From positions 372,001 to 436,000 of the forward strand of contig NZ_CP046244.1 of NCBI RefSeq assembly GCF_009735625.1: a stretch of 64,000 bases of DNA, written 5' to 3'. The notes under the pieces were generated by a model. It had not been told where the DNA came from, ran no database searches, and was given only the letters and a program-made list of their open reading frames with translations. Both the position numbers and the translations under genes were made by a program. Below, piece after piece: positions 51,771 to 59,218 of this stretch (position 1 is its first letter; every line of letters starts with the position of its first letter). The stretch comes from Moorella glycerini. GTDB lineage: Bacteria > Bacillota > DSM-521 > Neomoorellales > Neomoorellaceae.

Positions 51771-52424
51771 TTACCTCCCGGTAACATTCGGCGCAAGGGT
51801 TGGCGGCTCTAATCCTTGCTTAATCATCAGCGCGGCTTCAGCTACCCGACGGGCGATAGTTTGGGCATTGGTAAGCCCAAGCAAGTCTTCCTGGGCCCCT
51901 TCTGCCCTCCGGTCCTGACTCCAGATGGCAGCACCATGGTAAATACCGAGGCCACCGCTGGCTACCAGGATGCCGTGGGTATAATAAAAGCCCAGTAAAA
52001 CATTCAAGGTCGTTTCCTGACCGCCGTTACGGGTACCGCCGACGGTAATGGCCCCACCTACCTTTCGGGAAAAATAGAAAGGATCTTTTTTTAACAGGGT
52101 ATAAGTTGGGCGAAAACGGTTTAAGAAAGTAACCATTTGACCGGTCGCCCCCATGTTGTAAACCGGTGAAGCCAGGAGATAGGCGTCAGCATCATAAAAT
52201 ACCTGGTAAAGAGGACGCATATCGTCATTATGTGCGGGACAGTAATTCAAGCCGTTTTTTACACAGCGATCGCAATGCAAACAAAAATTTATTTTTTTGT
52301 TGCGTAAAGTAATGAGTTCGGTAGTAACTCCTTCAATTGAGGCGGCAGCCTTTAAAGCTTCTGTAAGCACATACTCGGTGGCCGCTTTACGCGGACTGCC
52401 GCAAATACCTAAAAGTTTAATCAA
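51771..52424 (-). CDS. Iron-sulfur flavoprotein / NADPH-dependent FMN reductase family
   Basis: 217 residues, flavodoxin-like fold with FMN loop ICGSPRKAATEYVLTEAL and the ISF-type cluster motif CLHCDRCVKNGLNYC (Cys48-x2-x2-Cys type). SPVYNMGATGQMVTFLNR lies over the flavin, and GGTRNGGQETTLNVLLGFYYTHG is conserved in these proteins. It is the first gene of the ten-gene series, so it may supply electrons to it. The paralogue at 60708 closes the sugar-alcohol region. Confidence 0.88.
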   Translation of the reverse strand: MIKLLGICGSPRKAATEYVLTEALKAAASIEGVTTELITLRNKKINFCLHCDRCVKNGLNYCPAHNDDMRPLYQVFYDADAYLLASPVYNMGATGQMVTFLNRFRPTYTLLKKDPFYFSRKVGGAITVGGTRNGGQETTLNVLLGFYYTHGILVASGGLGIYHGAAIWSQDRRAEGAQEDLLGLTNAQTIARRVAEAALMIKQGLEPPTLAPNVTGR

Positions 52425-52624
52425 AACAGTGCCTCCTTAATATTTATAACTTAAGATAATAAGTATCAATTAGACATCATAACCACTCCCCTAAAACATT
52501 CTACTATTAAAATTTGATTGTTTCTCCATACTAAGTCCACTAAGTCCGATTGACCAACAGCCAACAGCCTGTATATCTGACACTAGTTCTACCTCTCGCT
52601 CTAAAAAGTTTGAGTTAGTGTTTC

Positions 52625-52642
52625 AATGTAAACCTTTACATT
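52625..52642. promoter_or_regulatory. LacI-type operator 1 (intergenic region 52425-52799)
   Basis: AATGTAAACCTTTACATT, 7-bp perfect arms (AATGTAA/TTTACATT with an extra pair). It lies between the divergent iron-sulfur flavoprotein series and lacI. The rest of this 375-bp gap has short tandem repeats (ACTAAGTCC twice near 52535; CCAACAG twice near 52555) and no gene. Confidence 0.8.
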
Positions 52643-52719
52643 TTGGATGATATGCTAATTCGCCATTATTTTTTAAATTCCTTCTGCCAAGCTTTTTAAA
52701 TTAAAAATAAAATTTTATG

Positions 52720-52749
52720 TTGACGAGGCCAGGACAGAGATATTACTAT
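52720..52749 (+). promoter_or_regulatory. Promoter of first lacI-type gene
   Basis: TTGACG (52720-52725), 18 bases, TACTAT (52744-52749), 51 bases before the start codon at 52800. Confidence 0.55.
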
Positions 52750-52799
52750 AGAATGAAGGTTAAATGAAATTGATATACAGGCAAAGGAATGACCCTTGG

Positions 52800-53810
52800 A
52801 TGGATATAAAAACTATCGCAGCCAAGGCCGGGGTTTCTATAGCTACAGTTTCACGGGCTTTAAATAAGCCCGAAATGGTGCGGCCGCAAACCCGGGCCCG
52901 GATTATGCAAATTGTCGACGAAATGCAATATAGCCCTAACCCTCTAGCCAAAAGCCTTTTAACAGGTCGTACCTATACTGTAGCCCTTGTGTTTCCCACC
53001 TTACGCAATCCCTATTTTAGCCAATTGGCCGAAGGATGTGAGGCAGAATTATCGAATGCCGGTTATACTACCAGTATCTTTTCCTTTGAGGAAGAAATCT
53101 CTAAGCAACGAACAATATTTAATAATATCATCCGGCGTCACGTAGATGGCATTATCTTAGCCGGTTCCGGTTCCCTGCAAGCAGGATACCAGCAGATTTT
53201 GGAGGGTTTAAATATCCCCATTGTTGTCGTCGAAGATATGCCTGACCTGGATACCATTCCTGTCCGGGCGGGTATTAGTTGCATCAACATAGATGACCGT
53301 CAGGGAACCCAGATGGCCATAAAATATTTCCTGCAAAAAGGCCACCGGGAAATAGGTATTATTGCCGGCGAAGGGCAAATGCTTTTAACAAGGCGGCGCT
53401 TAGAGGCAGCCCGATCAGTTTTAAAAGAAGCCGGGTTAACGTTAAACCATATTGTCAATGGCAGTTATATATCGGTAGAAAGTGGCTACCGGGGAATGCT
53501 TCGCTTACTGGATAGCGATGCCCGGATGACAGCTGTTTTTGCTTTTAATGACCTGCTGGCTATTGGAGCGCTTAATGCCGTCCTTGATAGGGGTTTGCAG
53601 GTTCCCGGAGATGTAGCTATTATCGGCTTTGACGATATCCCCCTGGCAGCTTACACGCGCCCACGTTTAAGTACCGTTCACTCTCCCAGCAATGAGATTG
53701 GTGCCTATGCAGCCAGAATGCTCCTGGAACATATCGCCGAAGAAAAAGCAGCTAGTACCAGGCGGCGGGTATTTATACCAGCCAAGCTGGTTATCCGGGA
53801 GACTTGCTAG
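52800..53810 (+). CDS. LacI family transcriptional regulator (paralogue 1)
   Basis: 336 residues from the ATG at 52800 (MDIKTIAAKAGVSIATVSRALNKPEMV), the standard LacI N-terminus; an ATG 12 codons earlier is less likely. Helix-turn-helix and hinge occupy residues 1-60 (AKSLLTGRTYTVALVFP), then a periplasmic-binding-like ligand domain with SYISVESGYRGMLRLLD, FAFNDLLAIGALNAV and IIGFDDIPLAAYTRPRLSTVHSP. It is about as similar to the regulator at 56235 as close paralogues are. Likely binds the AATGTAAA..TTTACATT sites. Ligand probably a sugar or sugar alcohol. Confidence 0.92.
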   Translation: MDIKTIAAKAGVSIATVSRALNKPEMVRPQTRARIMQIVDEMQYSPNPLAKSLLTGRTYTVALVFPTLRNPYFSQLAEGCEAELSNAGYTTSIFSFEEEISKQRTIFNNIIRRHVDGIILAGSGSLQAGYQQILEGLNIPIVVVEDMPDLDTIPVRAGISCINIDDRQGTQMAIKYFLQKGHREIGIIAGEGQMLLTRRRLEAARSVLKEAGLTLNHIVNGSYISVESGYRGMLRLLDSDARMTAVFAFNDLLAIGALNAVLDRGLQVPGDVAIIGFDDIPLAAYTRPRLSTVHSPSNEIGAYAARMLLEHIAEEKAASTRRRVFIPAKLVIRETC

Positions 53811-53947
53811 AGTACCGGTATGGCCTTCTTTCCCCTTTACAACACCCGGAAATATTTAATACATCTTCACTAAAAGATTTTAACGTGCAAATGCCCTTGC
53901 AGGGGGTTTAAAGTTCCTCTATATTTTTTAGGGTCGAAAATGTGGTT

Positions 53948-54988
53948 TTAATTGGAATCAGGCCAGTAAAGCAAGATGCGATGGATGTTTTTATCCTTAG
54001 CCCTCTCTATGGCAGTTTCAATTTGGGTAAAAGGCATACGTAAGATGTTAAAACTGGATAATCTAACCACCCCTCGAGATATTAATTCTGTGGCCGTGAC
54101 AAAGCTTTGATGATCATGCATTAGACTCCCGGTTAGGGTAATTTCCCTATAATGAAAATCGTTGATATCCAGGGTTAACGCTGCTTCAGGATGTATCGGA
54201 GCATATACTACCAAATGGCCATCTTTGGCCAGGGCTTTTAGACCATCAACAATTGCCTGCTGGCCACCGGCAGTATAAAAAACTACGTTGGCACCATAAC
54301 CACCGGTATGTCCCCGGACAAAATCTACGAAATTTTCCTGGCGAGGGTCAAAGGCATAATCGGCCCCCAGGTCGATAGCTTTTTGCCGGCGGGTTGCACT
54401 GGGTTGACTGATGATTACCCTGGCTCCATAATACTTCGCTACCAGGGTAAAAAGCAGGCCCATTAACCCTGCGCCAATTACCACAGCGGTGTCACCCGCC
54501 CTTAAATCGGCTCGCCTGATGGCCCTGATAACGCAGGCTAAAGGTTCAGCCAGGATACCTGTATCCAGATTAGTAATATTAGCCAGGGGGTGAACCATAT
54601 AACGTTTAACATACATATATTCAGCAAATCCTCCCGGTCCCCAAGGCTGATCGTTTACAGGTTTGCTCTTAACTTGAAGACACTGGTTATTTAAGCCGCG
54701 TTGGCAATAATAACATTCCCCGCAGCGGGTCAAACTGGCTACAGCTACTGGTTGTCCTACCGCTATGGCTGGCATTACCTTGGAACCTACAGCTGCTACC
54801 TTCCCAGCTATTTCGTGGCCGCCAATAAAAGGAAACTCAGCCGGCTCTAGACCTTCATAAACACTTCGTTCCCACGTACAAAGACCGCAAGCCTCAACCT
54901 TTACCAGCACCTCATCATCTGCTATGGGCCGCATAGGTATTTCGCGCATGGCTAATTTCCCGGGTGCATTAAAGATGATACTTCGCAC
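53948..54988 (-). CDS. Zinc alcohol/polyol dehydrogenase (CTWE subfamily)
   Basis: 346 residues from the GTG at 54988, five bases after GGAGGTGG; it shares one base with the stop of the gene before. Medium-chain dehydrogenase: catalytic zinc Cys in VEACGLCTWERSVYEG and HE in GGHEIAG, structural zinc Cys in RCGECYYCQRGLNNQC, NAD loop AVVIGAGLMGLLFTLVA. CTWE replaces the usual CGSD after the catalytic Cys and is shared with the gene at 58161. It probably oxidises a sugar alcohol. It lies 3' to the second dehydrogenase gene in the same direction. Confidence 0.9.
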   Translation of the reverse strand: MRSIIFNAPGKLAMREIPMRPIADDEVLVKVEACGLCTWERSVYEGLEPAEFPFIGGHEIAGKVAAVGSKVMPAIAVGQPVAVASLTRCGECYYCQRGLNNQCLQVKSKPVNDQPWGPGGFAEYMYVKRYMVHPLANITNLDTGILAEPLACVIRAIRRADLRAGDTAVVIGAGLMGLLFTLVAKYYGARVIISQPSATRRQKAIDLGADYAFDPRQENFVDFVRGHTGGYGANVVFYTAGGQQAIVDGLKALAKDGHLVVYAPIHPEAALTLDINDFHYREITLTGSLMHDHQSFVTATELISRGVVRLSSFNILRMPFTQIETAIERAKDKNIHRILLYWPDSN

Positions 54989-56031
54989 TATGTCCACCTC
55001 CTCTCTCCCGGCATTAACAATACCTTTAAACCCTGACGTTTGGCCATTAATCTGAAGCCCTCTTCCCACTTCACCAGGGGCAGACAGGTGGTAATTAATT
55101 CCTGGTATCTTACCTTCCCCGCCACCATCAAGGCCAAGGCTTTTTCCCAGTCGGGCCAGTTATGGCAGAAAGTCCCTTTTATCGTCAACTCTTTATAAGT
55201 AATTTTTTCATAATCCAGTTCTACTGGCTTTCCAAAGAGGCCGACTTGAATATATGTCCCCTGACGGCGAATAACCTCAAGTCCCAGGACCGCTCCACCC
55301 CCGGCACCCGAGCATTCCAGCACAACATCCGCTCCGTAGCCCCCCGTTAAATCAAGGAGGACCTCTTTTATATACTCTTCCCCCGTATGAAAAGTGTGGT
55401 CGGCTCCAAGGGTAGAAGCCACCTGGAGACGTTCTCCATCTCCCGGTGCGCCAACGACTATAATCCTTGCCCCTTCGGCCTTGGCTACCTGGGCTACTAA
55501 CTGCCCCATGGGTCCGGGCCCAATAATCAGAACAACATCGCCCCATTTGATATTTGCCTTAGCCACAGCATGAACAGCAGCTGCTAAGGGTTCACTTAAG
55601 GCGGCCGCTTCCAGGGGAAGTTTATCTGGAATACGATGAAGCATATCAGCAGCTACAATAACATATTCAGCAAAACCACCATTAGTATCAAAGCCCAGGG
55701 AGCGCCTGACGGCACACTCCTGGTACTCACCCTGGCGGCAATAGCGACAATGGCCGCAGGTGGAAAAAGTATGTTCGGTTGTTACTCGCTCACCCACCTT
55801 CCATTCATTGACTCCCGGTCCGATAGCATCAATAATACCGCTTATTTCATGGCCAGGTACTAGTGGATAATTATTTAATTCAATAGCGCCCGAATAAATA
55901 TGTATGTCAGAGCCGCAAATCCCAGTATATGCTACCTTAAGCCTTACTTGTCCCGGCCCAGGCTCTGGTTCCGGCAGTTGCCTGAGCTCCATGTTCCCAG
56001 GACCAGGGGCATACTTCACCAGCGCTAGCAT
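54988..56031 (-). CDS. Zinc-dependent alcohol dehydrogenase (sorbitol/threonine dehydrogenase type)
   Basis: 347 residues. Catalytic zinc: YTGICGSDIHIYSG and GHEISG; structural zinc Cys in STCGHCRYCRQGEYQEC; proton relay EPLAAAVHAV; NAD loop VLIIGPGPMGQLVAQVA. It belongs to a different subgroup from its neighbours (CGSD). Its ATG at 56031 is 41 bases downstream of operator 2. The pair may oxidise two successive polyol or sugar intermediates. Confidence 0.92.
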   Translation of the reverse strand: MLALVKYAPGPGNMELRQLPEPEPGPGQVRLKVAYTGICGSDIHIYSGAIELNNYPLVPGHEISGIIDAIGPGVNEWKVGERVTTEHTFSTCGHCRYCRQGEYQECAVRRSLGFDTNGGFAEYVIVAADMLHRIPDKLPLEAAALSEPLAAAVHAVAKANIKWGDVVLIIGPGPMGQLVAQVAKAEGARIIVVGAPGDGERLQVASTLGADHTFHTGEEYIKEVLLDLTGGYGADVVLECSGAGGGAVLGLEVIRRQGTYIQVGLFGKPVELDYEKITYKELTIKGTFCHNWPDWEKALALMVAGKVRYQELITTCLPLVKWEEGFRLMAKRQGLKVLLMPGERRWT

Positions 56032-56071
56032 TAATGAATCACCTGCCCTTCGTAATAAAAGAGCGACTCGA

Positions 56072-56089
56072 AATGTAAAGGGTTACATT
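56072..56089. promoter_or_regulatory. LacI-type operator 2
   Basis: AATGTAAAGGGTTACATT, same arms as operator 1, 41 bases upstream of the dehydrogenase start on the minus strand. Confidence 0.8.
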
Positions 56090-56156
56090 CTTTATTTGGT
56101 TATTCGCTATTTTTATTAAATATCCTCCTGGACTCGAAAAAATTTTTAAAGGAAAC

Positions 56157-56186
56157 TTGCTAGTATAACTCCATATAGATTATGAT
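56157..56186 (+). promoter_or_regulatory. Promoter of second lacI-type gene
   Basis: TTGCTA (56157-56162), 18 bases, TATGAT (56181-56186). Confidence 0.6.
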
Positions 56187-56199
56187 ATATGAGAGAATA

Positions 56200-56217
56200 A
56201 ATGCAAGCGTTTGTATT
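56200..56217. promoter_or_regulatory. LacI-type operator 3 (variant) or cre site
   Basis: AATGCAAGCGTTTGTATT: same length and arms as operators 1, 2 and 4 with changes, and a central CG. It overlaps the +1 region of the second lacI gene, so autoregulation is likely; it also resembles a catabolite-response element. Confidence 0.65.
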
Positions 56218-56234
56218 ATACCGGGGTGAAGAGC

Positions 56235-57236
56235 TTGAACATAGATATTAAATCTATTGCAGCTAAAGCCGGGGTGTCAGTAGCTACCGTTTCCCGGGCC
56301 CTCAACCGGCCCGAAATGGTCCGGCCCGCTACCAGGGAAAAAATCCTGGCTTTAGTTGAAGACCTGGGTTATAAACCCAATCCCCTTGCCAGGGGATTGG
56401 CGACAGGTAAAACTAACCAAATTGCCCTGGTAGTACCAACCTTAAATAATTCTTTTTTTGGTCAGCTGGCTGAAGGGAGTCAAAATTTTTTAATCAGCCA
56501 GGGATACAGTCTGGTTATCTTTAGCTCACAAGGCTATGCCGAAAAGGAATTAACAATTATCAAGAACTTAGACCAACGTCAGGTTGACGGGTTAATCCTG
56601 TCGGGGTCAGGTTTTTTCCCCAGCGACTACCAGCCGATCCTTGAACAAATTAAAGTTCCGGCCGTCTTGGTGGAGCATCTCCCTGATGATCCCCATTTAA
56701 GTTCTGTTTACATCGATGATAGAGCAGGTACTACGATGGCTATTCAATTTTTAATCAGCCGCGGGCACCGGCAAATAGGTGTTATTGCCGGGAATCCCCG
56801 GATGGTGACTACTTGCCGGCGCCTGCAAACCGTAAAATACGTTTTAAAAGAAGCTGGTATTCCTCTTACCAAGAAACAGGTTGCCTACGGAGATTATGCC
56901 TTGCTGGAATCAGGAGCCAATGCCCTGCTCACGTTAATTACTAAGAACTCCAACCCTCCCACTGCCATCTTTGCTTTTAATGATATCCTGGCCATCGGCG
57001 CCCTTAAGGCAGCTCAACAGCTGGGAATAAAAATACCTGCCGACCTGGCCATTATTGGTTTTGATGATATACCCTCAGCCGCCTTTTGTACCCCTTCATT
57101 AAGCACCATTCATTCCCCCAGCCTGGAACTGGGCCGGCAGGCCGCCAGGCTTCTCCTGGAACAATTAAACCAGGAAAACGCCCCGGTGAAAAAAGTCCTT
57201 TTACCGGTTGAACTGGTATTAAGGGAATCCTGCTAG
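56235..57236 (+). CDS. LacI family transcriptional regulator (paralogue 2)
   Basis: 333 residues from the TTG at 56235, six bases after GGGGTG (MNIDIKSIAAKAGVSVATVSRAL). Same domain plan as the regulator at 52800; the recognition helix region VSxATVSRALNxPEMVRP is nearly identical, which predicts the same or overlapping operators. FAFNDILAIGALKAA and AIIGFDDIPSAAFCTPSLSTIHSPS follow. It stands divergent from the two dehydrogenases and upstream of the aldolase. Confidence 0.92.
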   Translation: MNIDIKSIAAKAGVSVATVSRALNRPEMVRPATREKILALVEDLGYKPNPLARGLATGKTNQIALVVPTLNNSFFGQLAEGSQNFLISQGYSLVIFSSQGYAEKELTIIKNLDQRQVDGLILSGSGFFPSDYQPILEQIKVPAVLVEHLPDDPHLSSVYIDDRAGTTMAIQFLISRGHRQIGVIAGNPRMVTTCRRLQTVKYVLKEAGIPLTKKQVAYGDYALLESGANALLTLITKNSNPPTAIFAFNDILAIGALKAAQQLGIKIPADLAIIGFDDIPSAAFCTPSLSTIHSPSLELGRQAARLLLEQLNQENAPVKKVLLPVELVLRESC

Positions 57237-57313
57237 TGTTCCTTCACTAGAACCCATATACGATATTTATAATATCCACCGGCAGGATTTCATCCAGTTG
57301 CGTAGAAATATAT

Positions 57314-57331
57314 AATGTAAACGCTTACATT
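57314..57331. promoter_or_regulatory. LacI-type operator 4, overlapping aldolase promoter
   Basis: AATGTAAACGCTTACATT; its first bases overlap the TATAAT at 57311-57316, so bound repressor would block transcription of the aldolase unit. The -35 is weak. Confidence 0.85.
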
Positions 57332-57350
57332 ATTTTTAGGGGGTTGGATT

Positions 57351-58133
57351 ATGGGTAAGTATAAGCGCTTACAACACATCTTGCGTCCTGATGGGCGTAC
57401 TGTTATTGTCGCTATGGATCATGGGGGGACTTCTGGTCCCATACCAGGTATTATCGATCCTGGGGCTACCCTGGCTAAGGTCATTGCTGGCGGTGCTGAC
57501 GCCATTTTGACCACCGTGGGGGTGGCAAAAAACTTCGAAACCGCCCTTGGTCCTACTGGTCTTATAATACGGTTAGATTTTCCGGCCACCGATCTGGTAA
57601 CTGGAGTTTACGATTGCGAACTTTTTGTTGAAGTGGAGGAAGCTGTCCGCCTTGGTGCTGATGCAGTCATCCTGTCAGCAGGTCCCGGTAAAGATGTTGA
57701 ACGTAAAACCTTGCATAATCTGGCCCGGGTGGCCCGGGAATGCGAACGCTACGGTATGCCGCTAATTGCTGAAATGTACCCCGGAGGTTTCAATGGGCCA
57801 CCCGAGTTGATGACCATTGATAATTTAAAGCTAGCAGCGCGAATTGCTGCTGAGTGGGGTGCCGATATGGTCAAAATACCCTATCGCCCCGGTTTTGAAG
57901 CTGTAACCGCAGGCTGCTATATCCCCATCGTAGTTTTAGGCGGAGTTAAGACAAATAATCTGGAGGTTTTCTTCACTAACATTGCCGAAGCTCTCCAGGC
58001 TGGCGCTAAAGGCGTGGCCATTGGCCGCAATATCTGGGGCCATCCTGAACCCAGCAGGATTGTCAAGGTTTTAAATGCCCTGGTACATGAGAATACCGAT
58101 GTAGTTACAGCAATGACTTTTTTGCATAAATAA
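57351..58133 (+). CDS. DhnA-type class I aldolase
   Basis: 260 residues of the DeoC/FbaB aldolase superfamily. It has TVIVAMDHGGTSGP (phosphate/substrate loop), GADAILTTVG, ADAVILSAGPG, ERYGMPLIAEMYPGG, ADMVKIPYRPGFEAV (Schiff-base Lys in VKI) and VVLGGVKTNNLEVFF. AKGVAIGRNIWGHPEPSRIVKVL is the C-terminal phosphate site. AGGGGG precedes the ATG. Family members cleave fructose 1-/1,6-phosphates, deoxysugar phosphates or autoinducer-2 phosphate. With the dehydrogenase and kinase that follow, it probably cleaves a phosphorylated ketose. Confidence 0.88.
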   Translation: MGKYKRLQHILRPDGRTVIVAMDHGGTSGPIPGIIDPGATLAKVIAGGADAILTTVGVAKNFETALGPTGLIIRLDFPATDLVTGVYDCELFVEVEEAVRLGADAVILSAGPGKDVERKTLHNLARVARECERYGMPLIAEMYPGGFNGPPELMTIDNLKLAARIAAEWGADMVKIPYRPGFEAVTAGCYIPIVVLGGVKTNNLEVFFTNIAEALQAGAKGVAIGRNIWGHPEPSRIVKVLNALVHENTDVVTAMTFLHK

Positions 58134-58160
58134 TCTAACTCCCGGGAGGAAAGTATTAGC

Positions 58161-59204
58161 ATGGCATTAACTTATAAAGCTGCCGTGATGACGGCTGCAA
58201 AAACTATTGAATTTTGGGATGTACCCTTACCGGAACCAGGTCAAGATGAAGTTTTAATTCGCGTCCAGGCCGTCGGTATCTGTACCTGGGAGCAACGAAT
58301 TTACCAAAATGGCAAACCTGACTCCTATCCCTTCTGGGGAGGGCACGAAATTGCTGGCCTCGTCGACAAACTAGGTCCAAGCTTACGTAACAATCTTCAA
58401 GTAGGCGATCATGTCGCCATTGCCAGGCTTACCCGTTGCGGTGAATGTTATTTTTGCCGGCGGGGTTTGGATAATTTGTGCCTTTACGCCGAGACTCCCC
58501 TGCCCGGCCAACCTAAAGGTCCGCGCGGTTTTAGCGAATATTTGCTGGTGCGGAGCTATGAATGCTATAAAATACCAACGGACCTCGACTTTACCCAAGC
58601 CTCCCTTGCTGAGCCGGTTGCCTGCTGTGTCCGCAGTTTACGACAGTTGGATGTTGCCTTTGGCGATACAGTTGTAATCCAGGGTGCCGGTATTATGGGA
58701 ATAATCCACACAAAATTATGCAAACTGCGGGGGGCCACTGTCATTATATCTGAACCAGATGTTTCCAGGCGCGAAGCCGCTTTAAAGGCTGGTGCTGATT
58801 ATGCCCTTAACCCCCTGGAAGAAAACCCGGCACAATTTATCCGCCAGCATATCAATTCCCACGGAGCCGAAATAGTCATTTTTACAGCCGGAGGACAGGC
58901 TGCCTTCCAACAAGCAGTGCAAACGGTAGCTCCCGGTGGACGGATTATGCTTTACGGTTCCATGCACCCTTCCGGTGTTGTAACCATTGATGCCAATGAC
59001 CTTCATTACCGCGAATACCGTCTCCTTGGCAGTTCACGCCATGATAAGGAAAGTTTCCGGGAAGCAGTGGCCCTATTGGCCTCTGGAACTATCAAGGTTG
59101 ATGAGCTGGTGAGCAAAGTTTTACCTTTTTCTGAGGTCCAGGCCGGTTTTCAATTAGCTCTTGCCGGAGGGCTGTACCGGGTTGTACTCCGTATGGACAA
59201 CTAG
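58161..59204 (+). CDS. Zinc alcohol/polyol dehydrogenase (CTWE subfamily)
   Basis: 347 residues, paralogous to the gene at 53948: VGICTWEQRIYQNG and GGHEIAG (catalytic zinc), RCGECYFCRRGLDNLC (structural zinc), VVIQGAGIMGIIHTKLC (NAD), and IDANDLHYREYRLLGSSRHDKESF aligned with IDINDFHYREITLTGSLMHDHQSF. It starts 27 bases after the aldolase with GGGAGG upstream. In the aldolase-dehydrogenase-kinase unit it would oxidise a polyol to the ketose that the kinase phosphorylates (inference). Confidence 0.91.
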   Translation: MALTYKAAVMTAAKTIEFWDVPLPEPGQDEVLIRVQAVGICTWEQRIYQNGKPDSYPFWGGHEIAGLVDKLGPSLRNNLQVGDHVAIARLTRCGECYFCRRGLDNLCLYAETPLPGQPKGPRGFSEYLLVRSYECYKIPTDLDFTQASLAEPVACCVRSLRQLDVAFGDTVVIQGAGIMGIIHTKLCKLRGATVIISEPDVSRREAALKAGADYALNPLEENPAQFIRQHINSHGAEIVIFTAGGQAAFQQAVQTVAPGGRIMLYGSMHPSGVVTIDANDLHYREYRLLGSSRHDKESFREAVALLASGTIKVDELVSKVLPFSEVQAGFQLALAGGLYRVVLRMDN

Positions 59205-59218
59205 GGAGGTATGTACCC

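Noticed and set aside
53811-53947. Hairpin GTGCAA..TTGCAG between convergent genes as terminator
   Set aside because: Short imperfect stem without a T-run in either direction.
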